This document shows positions 43,492-52,906 of a stretch of DNA of 64,000 nucleotides, piece by piece. Both the position numbers and the translations under genes were made by a program. Location of the stretch: the NCBI GenBank assembly GCA_965262875.1, contig OZ253569.1, positions 2,852,001 to 2,916,000 of the forward strand, written 5' to 3'. The first letter of the stretch is position 1. Each line of letters begins with the position of its first letter. Under the pieces are notes generated by a model. It saw only the letters and a list, made by a program, of their open reading frames with translations. It was not told where the DNA came from and made no database searches. The DNA is from JBALVT01 sp965262875. Lineage in GTDB: Bacteria; Pseudomonadota; Gammaproteobacteria; Pseudomonadales; Halieaceae.

Positions 43492-44893
43492 GTCTTTTCC
43501 AATATGAAATGAGCCTGAAACCCGGGAATGTGGCGGAAGTTGATTCCAACATAAAATGAGCCTGAAATAGTCCTTGTAGTCGTTCATGATCAGCGGATGA
43601 AAACGATCATGAGCTTAGAACATCTGAATACCCTGGGTGCCATCAAACAGTTTCTCGACGGCACACAGGAAGTAGCCTTCAACGTGGCCACTGAGAAATC
43701 TGAACGCTATCGCTGGGTACAGAAGGCACTGGTGAAGCACCGATACTTACAGCTTGGCAAAACAGACCGGGGAACCGTCACCCGCTACCTGATAAAGGTA
43801 ACCGGCTACTCCCTGGCCCAGACCAGGCGCCTGATACGCCAATACGTCAAAACAGGCACCGTCTCGGTGAAACCAGCTCGGCGTAATGGCTTCAAGCACG
43901 CCTACACTGACGCCGATATACGCCTATTGGCGAGTATGGATGAGCGACATTGTCAGCCCAGCGGCGCGGTACTTAAAAAGCTCTGTGAGCGGGCTTATCA
44001 GCGCTTTGGCCAAGCCGACTATCGACGCCTGGCGGGTATTTCGGTTTCTCACCTGTACAACCTGCGGGCCTCCAAGACCTACCAGAGGCAGCGCTGTGTC
44101 TTGACAAAGACACGACCTAAGGCCGCCTCTATTGGCCAGCGGCGCAAACCTTGCCCGAACGATCAACCAGGCTATATCCGCATTGACTCTGTCCATCAAG
44201 GTGATCAGGACAAACGCAAAGGAATCTACCACGTCAATACCGTGGATGAGGTGACACAGTTCCAGATCATCGTCACGCTGGAACGTATTAGCGAGGCGTT
44301 TATGCTGCCAGCCCTCAGGCAGATTCTGGCTGCCTTCCCCTTTAAAATACGGGGCTTTCACGCAGACAATGGCGGCGAATATATCAACTACACCGTTGCT
44401 GAGCTTCTGGACAAGTTGCACATTGAATTTACCAAATCACGGCCCCGGCACAGTAACGACAATGGTTTGGTTGAGAGTAAAAATGGCTCGGTCATTCGCA
44501 AACTCTATGGCTATACCCACATACCTCAGCAGTACGCCACGGATTTCACTGAACTCAATAGCCATCAAGTCTACCGATACGTCAATTTCCACCGGCCCTG
44601 CTATTTCCCCACCACCATTATTGATGAGAAGGGCAAGGAGCGGAAGAAATACCGCTACGACGACATGATGACACCCTATGAGAAATTCCGCTCCCTGGCC
44701 AAACCCAGCCAATATTTAAAGCCGGGAATCACCTTTAGAAATCTGGATGCATTCGCCAATGAAATGACGGACAATGAGGCCGCTGAACAACTAAATTCAG
44801 CACGAGATCACTTATTTCAGCAACTCCATGAGCGACTCAAGATAAGGGCTTAATACACCCTCCCTTCAGGCTCATTTCATATTGGAAAATACT
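43491..44893 (+). mobile_element. 1403-bp rve-type insertion sequence, copy 2
   Basis: Same length and ends as copy 1 (12200-13602) but in the opposite orientation. The inverted repeats start AGTCTTTTCCAATATG at 43491, and AGTATTTTCCAATATG read inwards from 44893. The flanks (ACCTA and GGCAA) do not match, in contrast to copy 1, so the DNA on one side has been deleted or rearranged. It cuts the TauE-type gene on its left and stands 80 bp from smpB on its right. Confidence 0.9.
43597..44853 (+). CDS. DDE integrase-core (rve) transposase
   Basis: This 418-aa protein is nearly identical to the transposase at 12240-13496. It has the same HTH N-terminus and rve core motifs (YIRIDSVHQGD, GFHADNGGEY, NDNGLVESKNG). 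Only a few substitutions separate the two (H for R near residue 101, C for G near 119, T for A at about 213). No frame breaks are present, so it could be active. Confidence 0.93.
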   Translation: MKTIMSLEHLNTLGAIKQFLDGTQEVAFNVATEKSERYRWVQKALVKHRYLQLGKTDRGTVTRYLIKVTGYSLAQTRRLIRQYVKTGTVSVKPARRNGFKHAYTDADIRLLASMDERHCQPSGAVLKKLCERAYQRFGQADYRRLAGISVSHLYNLRASKTYQRQRCVLTKTRPKAASIGQRRKPCPNDQPGYIRIDSVHQGDQDKRKGIYHVNTVDEVTQFQIIVTLERISEAFMLPALRQILAAFPFKIRGFHADNGGEYINYTVAELLDKLHIEFTKSRPRHSNDNGLVESKNGSVIRKLYGYTHIPQQYATDFTELNSHQVYRYVNFHRPCYFPTTIIDEKGKERKKYRYDDMMTPYEKFRSLAKPSQYLKPGITFRNLDAFANEMTDNEAAEQLNSARDHLFQQLHERLKIRA

Positions 44894-44973
44894 GGCAATT
44901 GAATGTATAGACTGAGTTTGTCTAAAGCTTTTGCGGTTAAGACGAATCGGCAGAAAGTTAAATTACTGCTTCG

Positions 44974-45465
44974 CTATTGTTTTACATTGTCGCGCACAAT
45001 GCGCTGTTTTTGGCGGGCCCAGTCGGCATCTTTTTCACTGCCGCGTTTGTCGTGGTCCTGTTTACCTTTGGCCAAAGAGACCCTCGCTTTTACCAAATGG
45101 CCTTTCCAATAAAGGGAGGTGCACACACAGGTTTTTCCTTTTTGCGAGATGCCCACCAAAATTCGGGCCAGCTCTTTTTTGTGCAGCAACAGTTTGCGAG
45201 TGCGGGTGGGGTCGGTCACATAATGGGTGGAGACGGTGTCCAGCGGTGTAATATTTGCGCCCAGCAGAAATGCCTCGCCGTCTTTCATCAAAACGTAGGT
45301 GTCTGTGATTTGTACTTTACCCATCCGCAAGCTTTTGACTTCCCAGCCGCTTAACGCCAATCCCGCCTCAAAGCTGTCTTCAAGTTCGTAATCAAATTTC
45401 GCACGTTTGTTCTGGGCGATGGTGTTCGCAGAGGTTTTGGATTTCTTTTTGGCCATGGCGCGCAT
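44974..45465 (-). CDS. smpB: SsrA-binding protein SmpB
   Basis: This 163-aa protein has the SmpB blocks FDYELEDSFEAGLALSGWEV and LRMGKVQITDTYVLMKDGEA, followed by the basic C-terminal tail (RDNVKQ end) that sits in the mRNA channel. It delivers tmRNA to stalled ribosomes. In many gammaproteobacteria ssrA and smpB lie side by side. Here they are 3.7 kb apart, with the amidohydrolase, the TauE fragment and an IS between them. The start chosen is ATG 45465; ATG 45456 is a possible alternative. Confidence 0.95.
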   Translation of the reverse strand: MRAMAKKKSKTSANTIAQNKRAKFDYELEDSFEAGLALSGWEVKSLRMGKVQITDTYVLMKDGEAFLLGANITPLDTVSTHYVTDPTRTRKLLLHKKELARILVGISQKGKTCVCTSLYWKGHLVKARVSLAKGKQDHDKRGSEKDADWARQKQRIVRDNVKQ

Positions 45466-45557
45466 TATACGTACAAGGCACGGGGGTTAAAGGTGAATCT
45501 TTCCCTTTTCTGTACGGGGCGGTTCAGGCAATCTAGCGGCATGAAAAATAGTGTTTT

Positions 45558-46934
45558 TTGACAGTGAGTTCCGCGCCCTACGGCTCCCTGGGTGGGTGGC
45601 GATCCAGAACAACATTTGTTCTCGCTCTGTCTGCTTCGGCCATCGGCCTGGGCAATCTCTGGCGCTTCTCCTATCTGGCCGGTGAGAATGGCGGCGGCCC
45701 TTTCGTTTTAACCTACGTACTGTGTCTTTTCCTGATTGTGGTTCCCGTATTAATCGCCGAAGTGGTGATTGGCCACCACGGGCGTGGCAGCCCGGGGCCG
45801 GCCATGAAAAGGGCCGCAGACCGCTCATTGGTTTCCCGGGGTTGGCGCGTGGTGGGTTTGCTGGCCTGTGTCACTGGCCTACTTATTCTGTCTTATTACA
45901 TTGTCATCGCCGGTTGGGCCATGGCCTACGCCGAGAAAATGCAAAGTGGTGAGTTCGCCGCGGCCAGCGCGGTGGCGGTGGGGCAGCACTTTGAGAATTT
46001 TCTGAGCGACCCTCGTGAGATGGTGCACTGGCAGACGGCCTTTTTGGCGATGGTGACTGCCGTGCTGTGTTTTGGTGTGCGGCGGGGACTGGGTTTGCTG
46101 GTGTGGATTGTAGTGCCGGCGATCTTCGTGCTGCTGGGTGTGTTGGTTGATTACAGCCTGCGCTATGGCGACCTGGATGCCGCTCAGAAATTTCTGTTCT
46201 CCGTTCAGATGCTGGATTTTTCCAACACCTCGGTGTTGGTGGCCCTCGGCCAGGCTTTTTACACGCTGTCGGTAGGGGTGGGCATTGGCATTAGCTACGG
46301 CGCCTACGCCCCGGATCGGCTTCCGGTGGGCAGGTCGGTGGTGGCGGTCGCCGTGTTCGACACGCTTATCTCCCTTACAGCGGGCCTTGCGATCTTCCCC
46401 ATTGTGTTTGCCAACAACATGGAGCCTTCTATGGGGCCAGGCTTGATGTTTGTCAGCCTGCCCTATGCCTTTGGCAATATGGCCGAGGGCGAAGTGTTTG
46501 GCTTTTTGTTTTTTGTGCTGGTTGCAGTGGCGGCTCTGGGTTCGGCGGTGGCTTTGCTTGAGCCACTCACCGGTTACATTATTCAGCGCACCGGTTTTTA
46601 TCGGGTTGTGGTGGTGTTTGGGCTCACTATTGTCGTTTGGGTGATGGGTTTAGGGTCGGCGTTCTCCTTTAATGTCTGGGAAGACTGGCTGTGGTTTGGT
46701 AATTGGAACTTCTTTCAACTTTTAGACGCAATCACTGCCGAGTTGTTGCTGCCTCTGGTATCGTTGCTGCTGGCCATTTTTGTGGGTTGGCGTATGCGTA
46801 GGGAGATCCTTCGCGTAGAGCTTTATCGGGAGTCACAGTTATTCTTTTCATCTTGGTTGTTTTTGCTGCGCTATATAGTGCCACTGGCCATTGTGTTGAT
46901 CTTGGCAAGCGCGGTGGTGCCCCTGCCATGGTGA
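45558..46934 (+). CDS. Sodium-dependent neurotransmitter-symporter-family (NSS) transporter
   Basis: This 458-aa inner-membrane protein has about 11-12 hydrophobic segments and the NSS signature near the N-terminus (ASAIGLGNLWRFSYLAGENG), with the unwound helix-1 sodium site in GLGN. The family imports amino acids with sodium. A second typical block is the LSVGVGIGISYGAY region of helix 6. The start is TTG 45558, with GTG 45564 as an alternative. It is divergently placed from smpB and ends 1 nt before ratA. Substrate is not identified. Confidence 0.9.
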   Translation: MTVSSAPYGSLGGWRSRTTFVLALSASAIGLGNLWRFSYLAGENGGGPFVLTYVLCLFLIVVPVLIAEVVIGHHGRGSPGPAMKRAADRSLVSRGWRVVGLLACVTGLLILSYYIVIAGWAMAYAEKMQSGEFAAASAVAVGQHFENFLSDPREMVHWQTAFLAMVTAVLCFGVRRGLGLLVWIVVPAIFVLLGVLVDYSLRYGDLDAAQKFLFSVQMLDFSNTSVLVALGQAFYTLSVGVGIGISYGAYAPDRLPVGRSVVAVAVFDTLISLTAGLAIFPIVFANNMEPSMGPGLMFVSLPYAFGNMAEGEVFGFLFFVLVAVAALGSAVALLEPLTGYIIQRTGFYRVVVVFGLTIVVWVMGLGSAFSFNVWEDWLWFGNWNFFQLLDAITAELLLPLVSLLLAIFVGWRMRREILRVELYRESQLFFSSWLFLLRYIVPLAIVLILASAVVPLPW

Positions 46935-46935
46935 G

Positions 46936-47382
46936 ATGGGTAGAGCAACCGTGACAGTAATAAGCCGCAGCGCATTGCTCCCCCACAAGTCCATCGCTCT
47001 GTTCGATTTGGTTAACGATATTGAGTCCTACCCAGAATTTATGGACGGCTGTGTAGGGGCGCGAATTTTGCGCCGCGAAGGCGATTTAATAGAAGCCCGG
47101 CTGGACCTCGCCAAAGGCGGTATCTCCCAGAGCTTTAGCACGCGCAATTACCTGGTGGGCACCGAGGCCATTACGCTCGAGTTGCTGGAAGGTCCCTTCG
47201 AGTTTTTTGAGGGGCGCTGGGGGTTTCAGGAATTGGGTGAAACGGCCAGCAAGATATCCCTGGAGCTGGAATTTAGAGTGAACAGCAAAATACTGGGCGT
47301 GGCAGCTACCAAGCTATTTGAACTGGTGACCAACAATTTGGTGGATGCACTGGGCCGACGTGCTCAGCAGGTCCATGGCTAG
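46936..47382 (+). CDS. ratA: RatA-family SRPBCC protein (YfjG-like)
   Basis: This 148-aa START-domain protein has the RatA pattern ISRSALLPHKSIALFDLVNDIE and GARILRREGDLIEARLDL, and a C-terminal NLVDALGRRAQQV. Homologues act as a coenzyme-Q binding chaperone (Coq10-like) and have also been described as a ribosome-association toxin. Position beside rnfH is conserved in many gammaproteobacteria (ratA-rnfH-bamE-fur). The start at 46936 or GTG 46951 cannot be decided. It is coupled to the transporter gene with a 1-nt gap, which is unusual. Confidence 0.92.
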   Translation: MGRATVTVISRSALLPHKSIALFDLVNDIESYPEFMDGCVGARILRREGDLIEARLDLAKGGISQSFSTRNYLVGTEAITLELLEGPFEFFEGRWGFQELGETASKISLELEFRVNSKILGVAATKLFELVTNNLVDALGRRAQQVHG

Positions 47383-47400
47383 ACCTTATCGGATGACATT

Positions 47401-47712
47401 ATGACGCGCGAACAAACCATTAAAGTTGAGGTGGCCTATGCGCTACCCGACAAGCAAGCTATTGTTGAAGTGGAGGTAGCGCCTGGTACCACGGCCGCTG
47501 AAGCGGTTCAGCAATCCAATATCGCGGCTCAGTTCGACAATATCGACATCGCAGATGCCAAGCTGGGTATTTTTGGTAAAGGGGTGGCCGGTACCTTGGT
47601 GCTGGAGGCGGGAGACAGGGTAGAAGTGTATCGGCCTTTAATTGCCGACCCGAAAGAGATTAGAAGAGAGCGCGCTGCCAAGGCGAAAGAACGCAGAAGT
47701 GCGGCTTCCTAA
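47401..47712 (+). CDS. rnfH: RnfH-family protein (UPF0125)
   Basis: This 103-aa ubiquitin-like beta-grasp protein has the RnfH pattern IKVEVAYALPDKQAIVEVEV and ADAKLGIFGKGV, followed by DRVEVYRPLIADPKEIRR and a basic tail. Role is poorly known; it travels with RatA. It follows ratA by 18 nt and ends 9 nt from the bamE stop on the opposite strand. Confidence 0.94.
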   Translation: MTREQTIKVEVAYALPDKQAIVEVEVAPGTTAAEAVQQSNIAAQFDNIDIADAKLGIFGKGVAGTLVLEAGDRVEVYRPLIADPKEIRRERAAKAKERRSAAS

Positions 47713-47721
47713 TAGTAGGGC

Positions 47722-48111
47722 TTAGCCCTCTGCCTCATCGGCAGAAGCTTCGGTTTCAGATTCAAGTGCAGTCTGCTTTTCAGCTTCTGTGCTTGGGGTA
47801 AGGGTGCTGGTAAATTTACTGAGCGTGTCACCTTCAAAATGTACGGTTAGCTGCTGCTCCGCTATAGTCTTGGCACCGTTGCGAGTCACGTAGGCGTAGT
47901 CCCAGCGCTCCTGGTTAAAGCTGTCTTCCACCAGCGGTGTTCCCAGAATAAACCGAACCTGCCGGCGGCTCATGCCTGGCTTCAACTGGTCTACCATGTC
48001 CTGAGTAATGATATTGCCCTGTTCAATGTTGATCCGGTAGACACCGGGAAAACCCAGAGACCCGCATCCGCAAAGAACGATAAAAATTAGGCAGAGCAAC
48101 GAGATCCGCAT
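47722..48111 (-). CDS. bamE: Outer-membrane assembly lipoprotein BamE (SmpA/OmlA)
   Basis: This 129-aa lipoprotein has a signal peptide ending in the lipobox VLCGC (probable lipidated Cys 17) and the BamE domain GNIITQDMVDQLKPGMSRRQ followed by VRFILGTPLVEDSF and RWDYAYV. The acidic C-terminal tail (about 105-129) is variable in the family. It is a subunit of the outer-membrane beta-barrel assembly complex. It is divergent from fur across 77 bp, the usual gammaproteobacterial arrangement, and converges on rnfH. Confidence 0.95.
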   Translation of the reverse strand: MRISLLCLIFIVLCGCGSLGFPGVYRINIEQGNIITQDMVDQLKPGMSRRQVRFILGTPLVEDSFNQERWDYAYVTRNGAKTIAEQQLTVHFEGDTLSKFTSTLTPSTEAEKQTALESETEASADEAEG

Positions 48112-48188
48112 GAGGTTTAAGCTTCCACTTCTGGCACTGGGGTGGCATCATACCTTTCCTCCCCACTACTGAGAAGCCCCCCGAGATT

Positions 48189-48611
48189 ATGTCCGCTGAA
48201 AATCAGGAATTACGTAAAGCTGGCCTGAAAGTGACCTTGCCGCGCGTGAAAATCCTGCAGATATTAGAATCCGCAGACATCGGCCAGCAGCATATGAGCG
48301 CCGAAGATGTTTATCGGGCATTGCTAACAGCTGGCGAAGATGTGGGCCTGGCGACTGTTTACCGGGTTCTCACCCAGTTTGAGACAGCAGGGCTGGTCAC
48401 TCGGCACAATTTTGAAACCGGCCACTCGGTGTTTGAAATTGCCAAGGGTGAACACCACGACCACATGGTGTGCATTGAGACTGGGGATATTATTGAGTTT
48501 TCAGACCCGATCATCGAACAGCGCCAGAAAGAAATCGCCGCTGAGCATGGGTTTTCGCTAGTCGATCACGCACTGGTGCTCTACGTTCGCAAGAAACAAA
48601 CAGACCTCTAG
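48189..48611 (+). CDS. fur: Ferric uptake regulator Fur
   Basis: This 140-aa iron-responsive repressor has the winged-helix N-terminus (ELRKAGLKVTLPRVKILQIL, DVGLATVYRVLTQFE) and the metal-binding HDHMVC block. The usual structural C-x2-C is reduced to a single Cys (CIETG), as in Pseudomonas-type Fur proteins, so it probably lacks the zinc knuckle. The C-terminus is also short (KKQTDL). Its stop overlaps the recN stop by 4 nt in convergent orientation. It is read from its own promoter region shared with bamE. Confidence 0.95.
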   Translation: MSAENQELRKAGLKVTLPRVKILQILESADIGQQHMSAEDVYRALLTAGEDVGLATVYRVLTQFETAGLVTRHNFETGHSVFEIAKGEHHDHMVCIETGDIIEFSDPIIEQRQKEIAAEHGFSLVDHALVLYVRKKQTDL

Positions 48612-50266
48612 TCCGTCGCACCCGCTACCATTTCTCTGGCGTGAGCCAGGGATTGCTCGGTAATTTTAATACCCCCTAACATTCGCGCTATTTCTTGCAC
48701 GCGGTCGCCATCGTCCAGCTGTTTCAGCGAAGTGTGAGCCGACGTCTTGTCACTGGTTTTGGTGACCAGCAGGTGATAGTGCCCCTGGGCCGCCACTTGC
48801 GGCAGGTGTGTCACACACAGCACCTGGGCTTTGGCTGCCAGCTCACGCAATAACTTGCCGACCACTTCTGCCACCGCGCCGCCTATGCCCACATCCACCT
48901 CGTCGAATACCATGCTTGAAATAGTGTCGCTATTGGCCGTGACCACCTGTATTGCCAAGCTGATGCGAGACAGCTCGCCACCGGACGCTATTTTACCCAG
49001 CGCCTGAGTGGGTGCTCCTGGGTTGGTGCTGATCAGAAATTCCACCTCCTCCAGGCCGTGGGGGTGGGGGTTGCTGGATTTTCTGGGTGTTAGCTTTATT
49101 TCAAACTTGCACTGGCTCATTGCCAGCGTGGCCAACTCCTTGCTGATTTTTGTCTCCAGAGTTTTGGCTGCTTTGCGCCGGCTCTTGCCCAGTTTAAGAG
49201 CATCGGTTTTGTAAGATTCCGCCAGTGCGCCCAGGGATTCCTGCAGTTCTTCTATGCGTTGACCACCGCTGGACAAGCTTTCCAGTTCCTCGCGCAGATT
49301 GCTGTGAACCTCTATTACACCTTCGGGTTTCACCCGGTGCTTGCGGGCCACATCGTAAATGGTCTCCAGCCGACGCTGCACTTGGGCCTGGCGTTCGGGG
49401 TTGATCTCCACCGTATCGATATACTGTTGTATCTCACCGCGCGCTTCGCCCAGCTGTATACTGGCCGAATCCAGTAATTCTCTAGCGGTGGTGGTTGCAG
49501 TGGGGCTGTGGGTGTCATCGGCCAGTAGTTTTAGAGCCTGCAGGCCGCCACTCTCTGTGCTTTCGCATAACTCCAGAGCTTGATGGGCGGTGGTTAGAAT
49601 CTGGTCGGCATTTTCCAGGCTCTTTAATTCTGCTTCCATTTTTTCGAGCTCGCCGGCCTCCAGTGCCAGGTCATCTAACTCTTCCACCTGGTAGGCCAGC
49701 AATTGCGCCCTGGCGGTTTGTTCATCTAGCGCGCCGGTTAACAATTCCACCTCTCGGTTGGCTCGCAGCCAGTCGGAGGTTGTTTGTTCCAATTTAACGG
49801 TGGTTGTCTGGTTTTTGGCGTAGGTGTCCAACAGCTGTCGCTGTACTTCTTTGCGCAGCAGCGACTGGTGGGCGTGCTGACTGTGGATGTCGATTAACAG
49901 CGCGCCCAGTTCGGAGCAGTCTTGTAAGGTGGAGGCGGAGCCGTTGATATAAGCCCGGCTGCGGCCTTCAGTGGTCACAATTCTACGCAAAATGCATTCA
50001 TCGCTGGTCAACAAATCATGGTTTTCCAACCAGCTTTTAGCGGAGGGCACATCGCCAATATCAAAGCTGGCGGTGATTTCTGCTCTGTCACAATTTGGCC
50101 TAACCGCTTTGGGGTCGGCTCGGTCACCCAGACACAGGCCCAGAGCATCCAGCATGATCGATTTACCCGCGCCGGTTTCGCCGGTGATCACCGTCATGCC
50201 GTCGTGGAATTCTAGGTCCAGCGCCGAAACAATCGTGTAGTTACTAATACTGATGTGCGTAAGCAT
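48608..50266 (-). CDS. recN: DNA repair ATPase RecN
   Basis: This 552-aa SMC-like protein has a Walker A GETGAGKS near residue 30, paired coiled coils and the C-terminal ATPase half with SGGELSRISLAIQ and FDEVDVGIGG. RecN joins broken DNA ends during double-strand break repair. It meets fur tail to tail. Upstream (50267-50304) there are only 38 bp before an IS insertion, so its promoter may be altered. No LexA box was found in that remnant. Confidence 0.95.
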   Translation of the reverse strand: MLTHISISNYTIVSALDLEFHDGMTVITGETGAGKSIMLDALGLCLGDRADPKAVRPNCDRAEITASFDIGDVPSAKSWLENHDLLTSDECILRRIVTTEGRSRAYINGSASTLQDCSELGALLIDIHSQHAHQSLLRKEVQRQLLDTYAKNQTTTVKLEQTTSDWLRANREVELLTGALDEQTARAQLLAYQVEELDDLALEAGELEKMEAELKSLENADQILTTAHQALELCESTESGGLQALKLLADDTHSPTATTTARELLDSASIQLGEARGEIQQYIDTVEINPERQAQVQRRLETIYDVARKHRVKPEGVIEVHSNLREELESLSSGGQRIEELQESLGALAESYKTDALKLGKSRRKAAKTLETKISKELATLAMSQCKFEIKLTPRKSSNPHPHGLEEVEFLISTNPGAPTQALGKIASGGELSRISLAIQVVTANSDTISSMVFDEVDVGIGGAVAEVVGKLLRELAAKAQVLCVTHLPQVAAQGHYHLLVTKTSDKTSAHTSLKQLDDGDRVQEIARMLGGIKITEQSLAHAREMVAGATD

Positions 50267-50563
50267 AAAAGGTCACTCCCCAACCCACTGTTATACCGTA
50301 GTTAGTGCCTATCCATAAAGGGATGTTTTTCTAAAAAACCATCCCGTTTTAGTCTTTACGTTCCGGCCCACAATGCTACCGGCTTTTAGCGGCCATAAAA
50401 TGACGAGAATCATTGCTTAAAGGTCCATTATCCTGAATTCGGATCGCAGAAATACGCTGTACTACCCATAAGCCTACAAATATTTCCTATCCTGGGCCAG
50501 CTTCGACTGGTGAAAATCCAGCACCGGCATGAACAAGCTGGAGTCCGCCGGGTTCCCTTTTTC

Positions 50564-51884
50564 GGTTCTACTGGGAATCCTGTGGGTAGAGGTTGAGTTT
50601 TCCACAGTGGAACAGAATTGAAACTCGATAGTTTTCGAAGTTTCTAAATCCTCGGGCAGCCGATTTTATTGTCTGAATCTTTGAATTAAATCCTTCTGCG
50701 GTCGCATTGGTGATGCGATGTTTCAAGTAAGTCATTATGTTGTCGAGATGTTTCTTTAGCATCTTGGCGACTGATATGACCGGCTTTAGACGTGAATGTG
50801 TCGCCCACCAGTACCATTTCTTAAAGAACGCCCGGGCTGGTTTATCGTAGCTGTAAGTCCACAGGTCAAGCAGCGTCTCTTTGATTGCCCAGGCTCGGGC
50901 AACCTTCAACCCCTTTGATTGAAGGCCATAAAAAGTGGCTTCATCTTTTTCACTCCAGTTGTCGGGATTGCGTAACCAGGTATAGCGAGACCCGACCAGG
51001 TCATTGATACCGGCGGCTCTTAATGTTTTATTTTCTTTGCGCCTGACTTGGTCAACCATTTTTGTAAGATAACTGACGATATGAAACTTGTCGTGAACAA
51101 TGGCGGCGTTCGGTAAAGTCGCCTCAACTGCCGTCATAAATGGAACCCACATATCCACGGCAACAGCAGCTACTTCATTACGCTGCTGTTCTGGAAGCGT
51201 GGACAGCAATGCGGTTGCCGATTCCGTCGTTCTATCTGCCACGACCTCAAGCACTCTGGACGCATTCAAATCGTACAGCAGGCTGGCATAGGATTGCCCC
51301 TTGCGAAAACTTTTTTCATCGATGCCAAGGTGTTTCACTTCCTCAACAGAGCGTCTGTCCATCCCTCTTTTCACTGCTCGGGATTGAATATGATGCACCT
51401 CATCCCACGACAGACCAAGTAGTTTTGCGGCCTGTGTCTTGTTGCTGGCAGCCGACAGCACATCAATAGCGAAACGCTCAAATAAATGCGTAAAGCGTGC
51501 CTGCGTATCTGCCCACGGTACTTTCAGGCTTTTGATTCCATGCGCTTTACAATGAATACGCGGAACCTGAGCAACTAACTGCGTCTTGAACTGCATCGTA
51601 TCAAGGTGTCGCCATGTGCGTTGCTCACGATGGTCGTAAACCGAACAAAGGGCATGGCAGACACTACACGCGCCTTTCGTTCCCTTTGGCCAATCTATCT
51701 GGAGGGTAATTGATTTGTCGGTCAGATCCGGGGGTAATAGCCGTGATTTTCCATGGGTCGCTAAGCCCCAAAAGTTGAGTAAACAACGCGGTATCTTTCA
51801 TTTGAATATCTCCATAAAAAAAGACTCTTGTACCACATTCTTGACCATTGTTTGGCTTTTACCCATAGGAAACTCGGAAGAACC
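50564..51884 (-). mobile_element. ISL3-family element (type 1), nested
   Basis: A 1321-bp element with 17-bp inverted repeats starting GGTTCT (50564-50580 and 51868-51884, 12 of 17 identical) and an 8-bp direct repeat CCTTTTTC at 50556-50563 and 51885-51892. It inserted into the older IS that lies between recN and hrcA. It is the only copy of this type in the window with both ends. Confidence 0.92.
50568..51801 (-). pseudogene. ISL3-family transposase (type 1), frameshifted near N-terminus
   Basis: The DDE domain is open from an internal ATG at 51596 to the stop at 50568 (342 aa), with LGIDEKSFRKG, AVAVDMWVPFM and NATAEGFNSK. The proper start (MKDTALFTQLLGLSDPWKIT) at 51801 is in another frame: a run of five Gs near 51731 replaces the four Gs seen in the fragment at 414-815. 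One base removed would restore a protein of about 410 aa with the zinc ribbon. It may be a disabled copy, a sequencing artefact or a slippage site. Confidence 0.8.
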
Positions 51885-51892
51885 CCTTTTTC

Positions 51893-52906
51893 AATGCACA
51901 GGTACGTGATGAATCCGCTTCTCTCACTGCTCAGATTTATCTTATGGCCATATTGAACGTCACGAAATCCTTTGACGATAATATCGGTGTGTGACTCGAA
52001 TAAGCTCACGATTTTTTTTGAGGAATGGACGCTCTGCCCCTGGATGACGCGGCGCTCTGTTTGATTGATGACCCTCAGTGCTAAATCCCTGTACTGCTCT
52101 ACCTGACTTACCCATTGCTTCTTTTTATCAGAGTCACAGGCACCCACTTCTACGGCTTCCAACCCCCGCTTAACTTGCTTCAGGACAATTCCTGGAATCT
52201 GCAACAACTTTGGATAAAGTGTTTTTTTCCAGCCTTTTTCGCATTAAAAATCTGAAATGCCAGCGACTTCGAGGCTTTGCGCTGGTCCGTAAAGCGAATT
52301 TTTACCCCTGTGATATTTTTGCTTTTCATCAACAGGCGGCTGAGCACTCGAACACCATCATTCAGGAGTTGACTGTCACTGGGTGGCGCAATATTACTGG
52401 CGACAACCGTGCTATCGATGCGTAATTTTTCCATTGATAGTATGCCTGCTTTAAGCCAACTGACACAGAGGGTCTCCTGCACTTTTTCCAGCGTTTCTGG
52501 CCTGATACTCCGTATCGTTGACTGTAGCCCAGATCGACTGGGCATTGTTGTGGCAGACAGACAGCCGGGCAAACGTACGGCAGGTCATCGAGTCTGACAA
52601 ATGAAACGCCAATTGCTCGTAGCTGACGCGCAACTGCTGCTTCAGGAGCAAGCATCGAAAAACATTTTCAACGGTTAAACCTGTTCGACCTACCCTGGCT
52701 ACTGACGCATCAATGAGATCATCGGCGACCAACAGTAGTACTTCTGGATGTTGATCCAGTCGATTTGATAACGCCCGAAGCTGAGTTCCAAATTCGTGTT
52801 TTGAGTAGTTTTCAAATATACTTGCCTGAGCAATGCGGGTCTCTCGCATGCGGAATCCTCTTGGTTTTTTTGTTTTTTGTTCACACCTTAAACTTAACAA
52901 ATTCAA
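51893..52906 (-). pseudogene. ISNCY-like transposase, multiply broken
   Basis: The start (52906: the family-like MRETRIAQASIFENYSKHEF appears about 18 codons in, then LDQHPEVLLLVADDLID) reads to about 52570. The middle (LRIDSTVVASNIAPPSDSQL) is in a second frame to 52180. The end (LALRVINQTERRVIQGQSV and on) is in a third frame to 51893. The final residues lie on the other side of the nested ISL3 at 50563 and end with a stop near 50475. Two or more frameshifts and the insertion make it inactive. Presence of the RIDSTVV Asp motif supports a DDE enzyme. Confidence 0.75.

Noticed and set aside
50267..50304. LexA (SOS) box in front of recN
   Set aside because: Only a half-site-like ACAG is present; no CTGT at the right spacing, before or after mentally removing the IS insertion.
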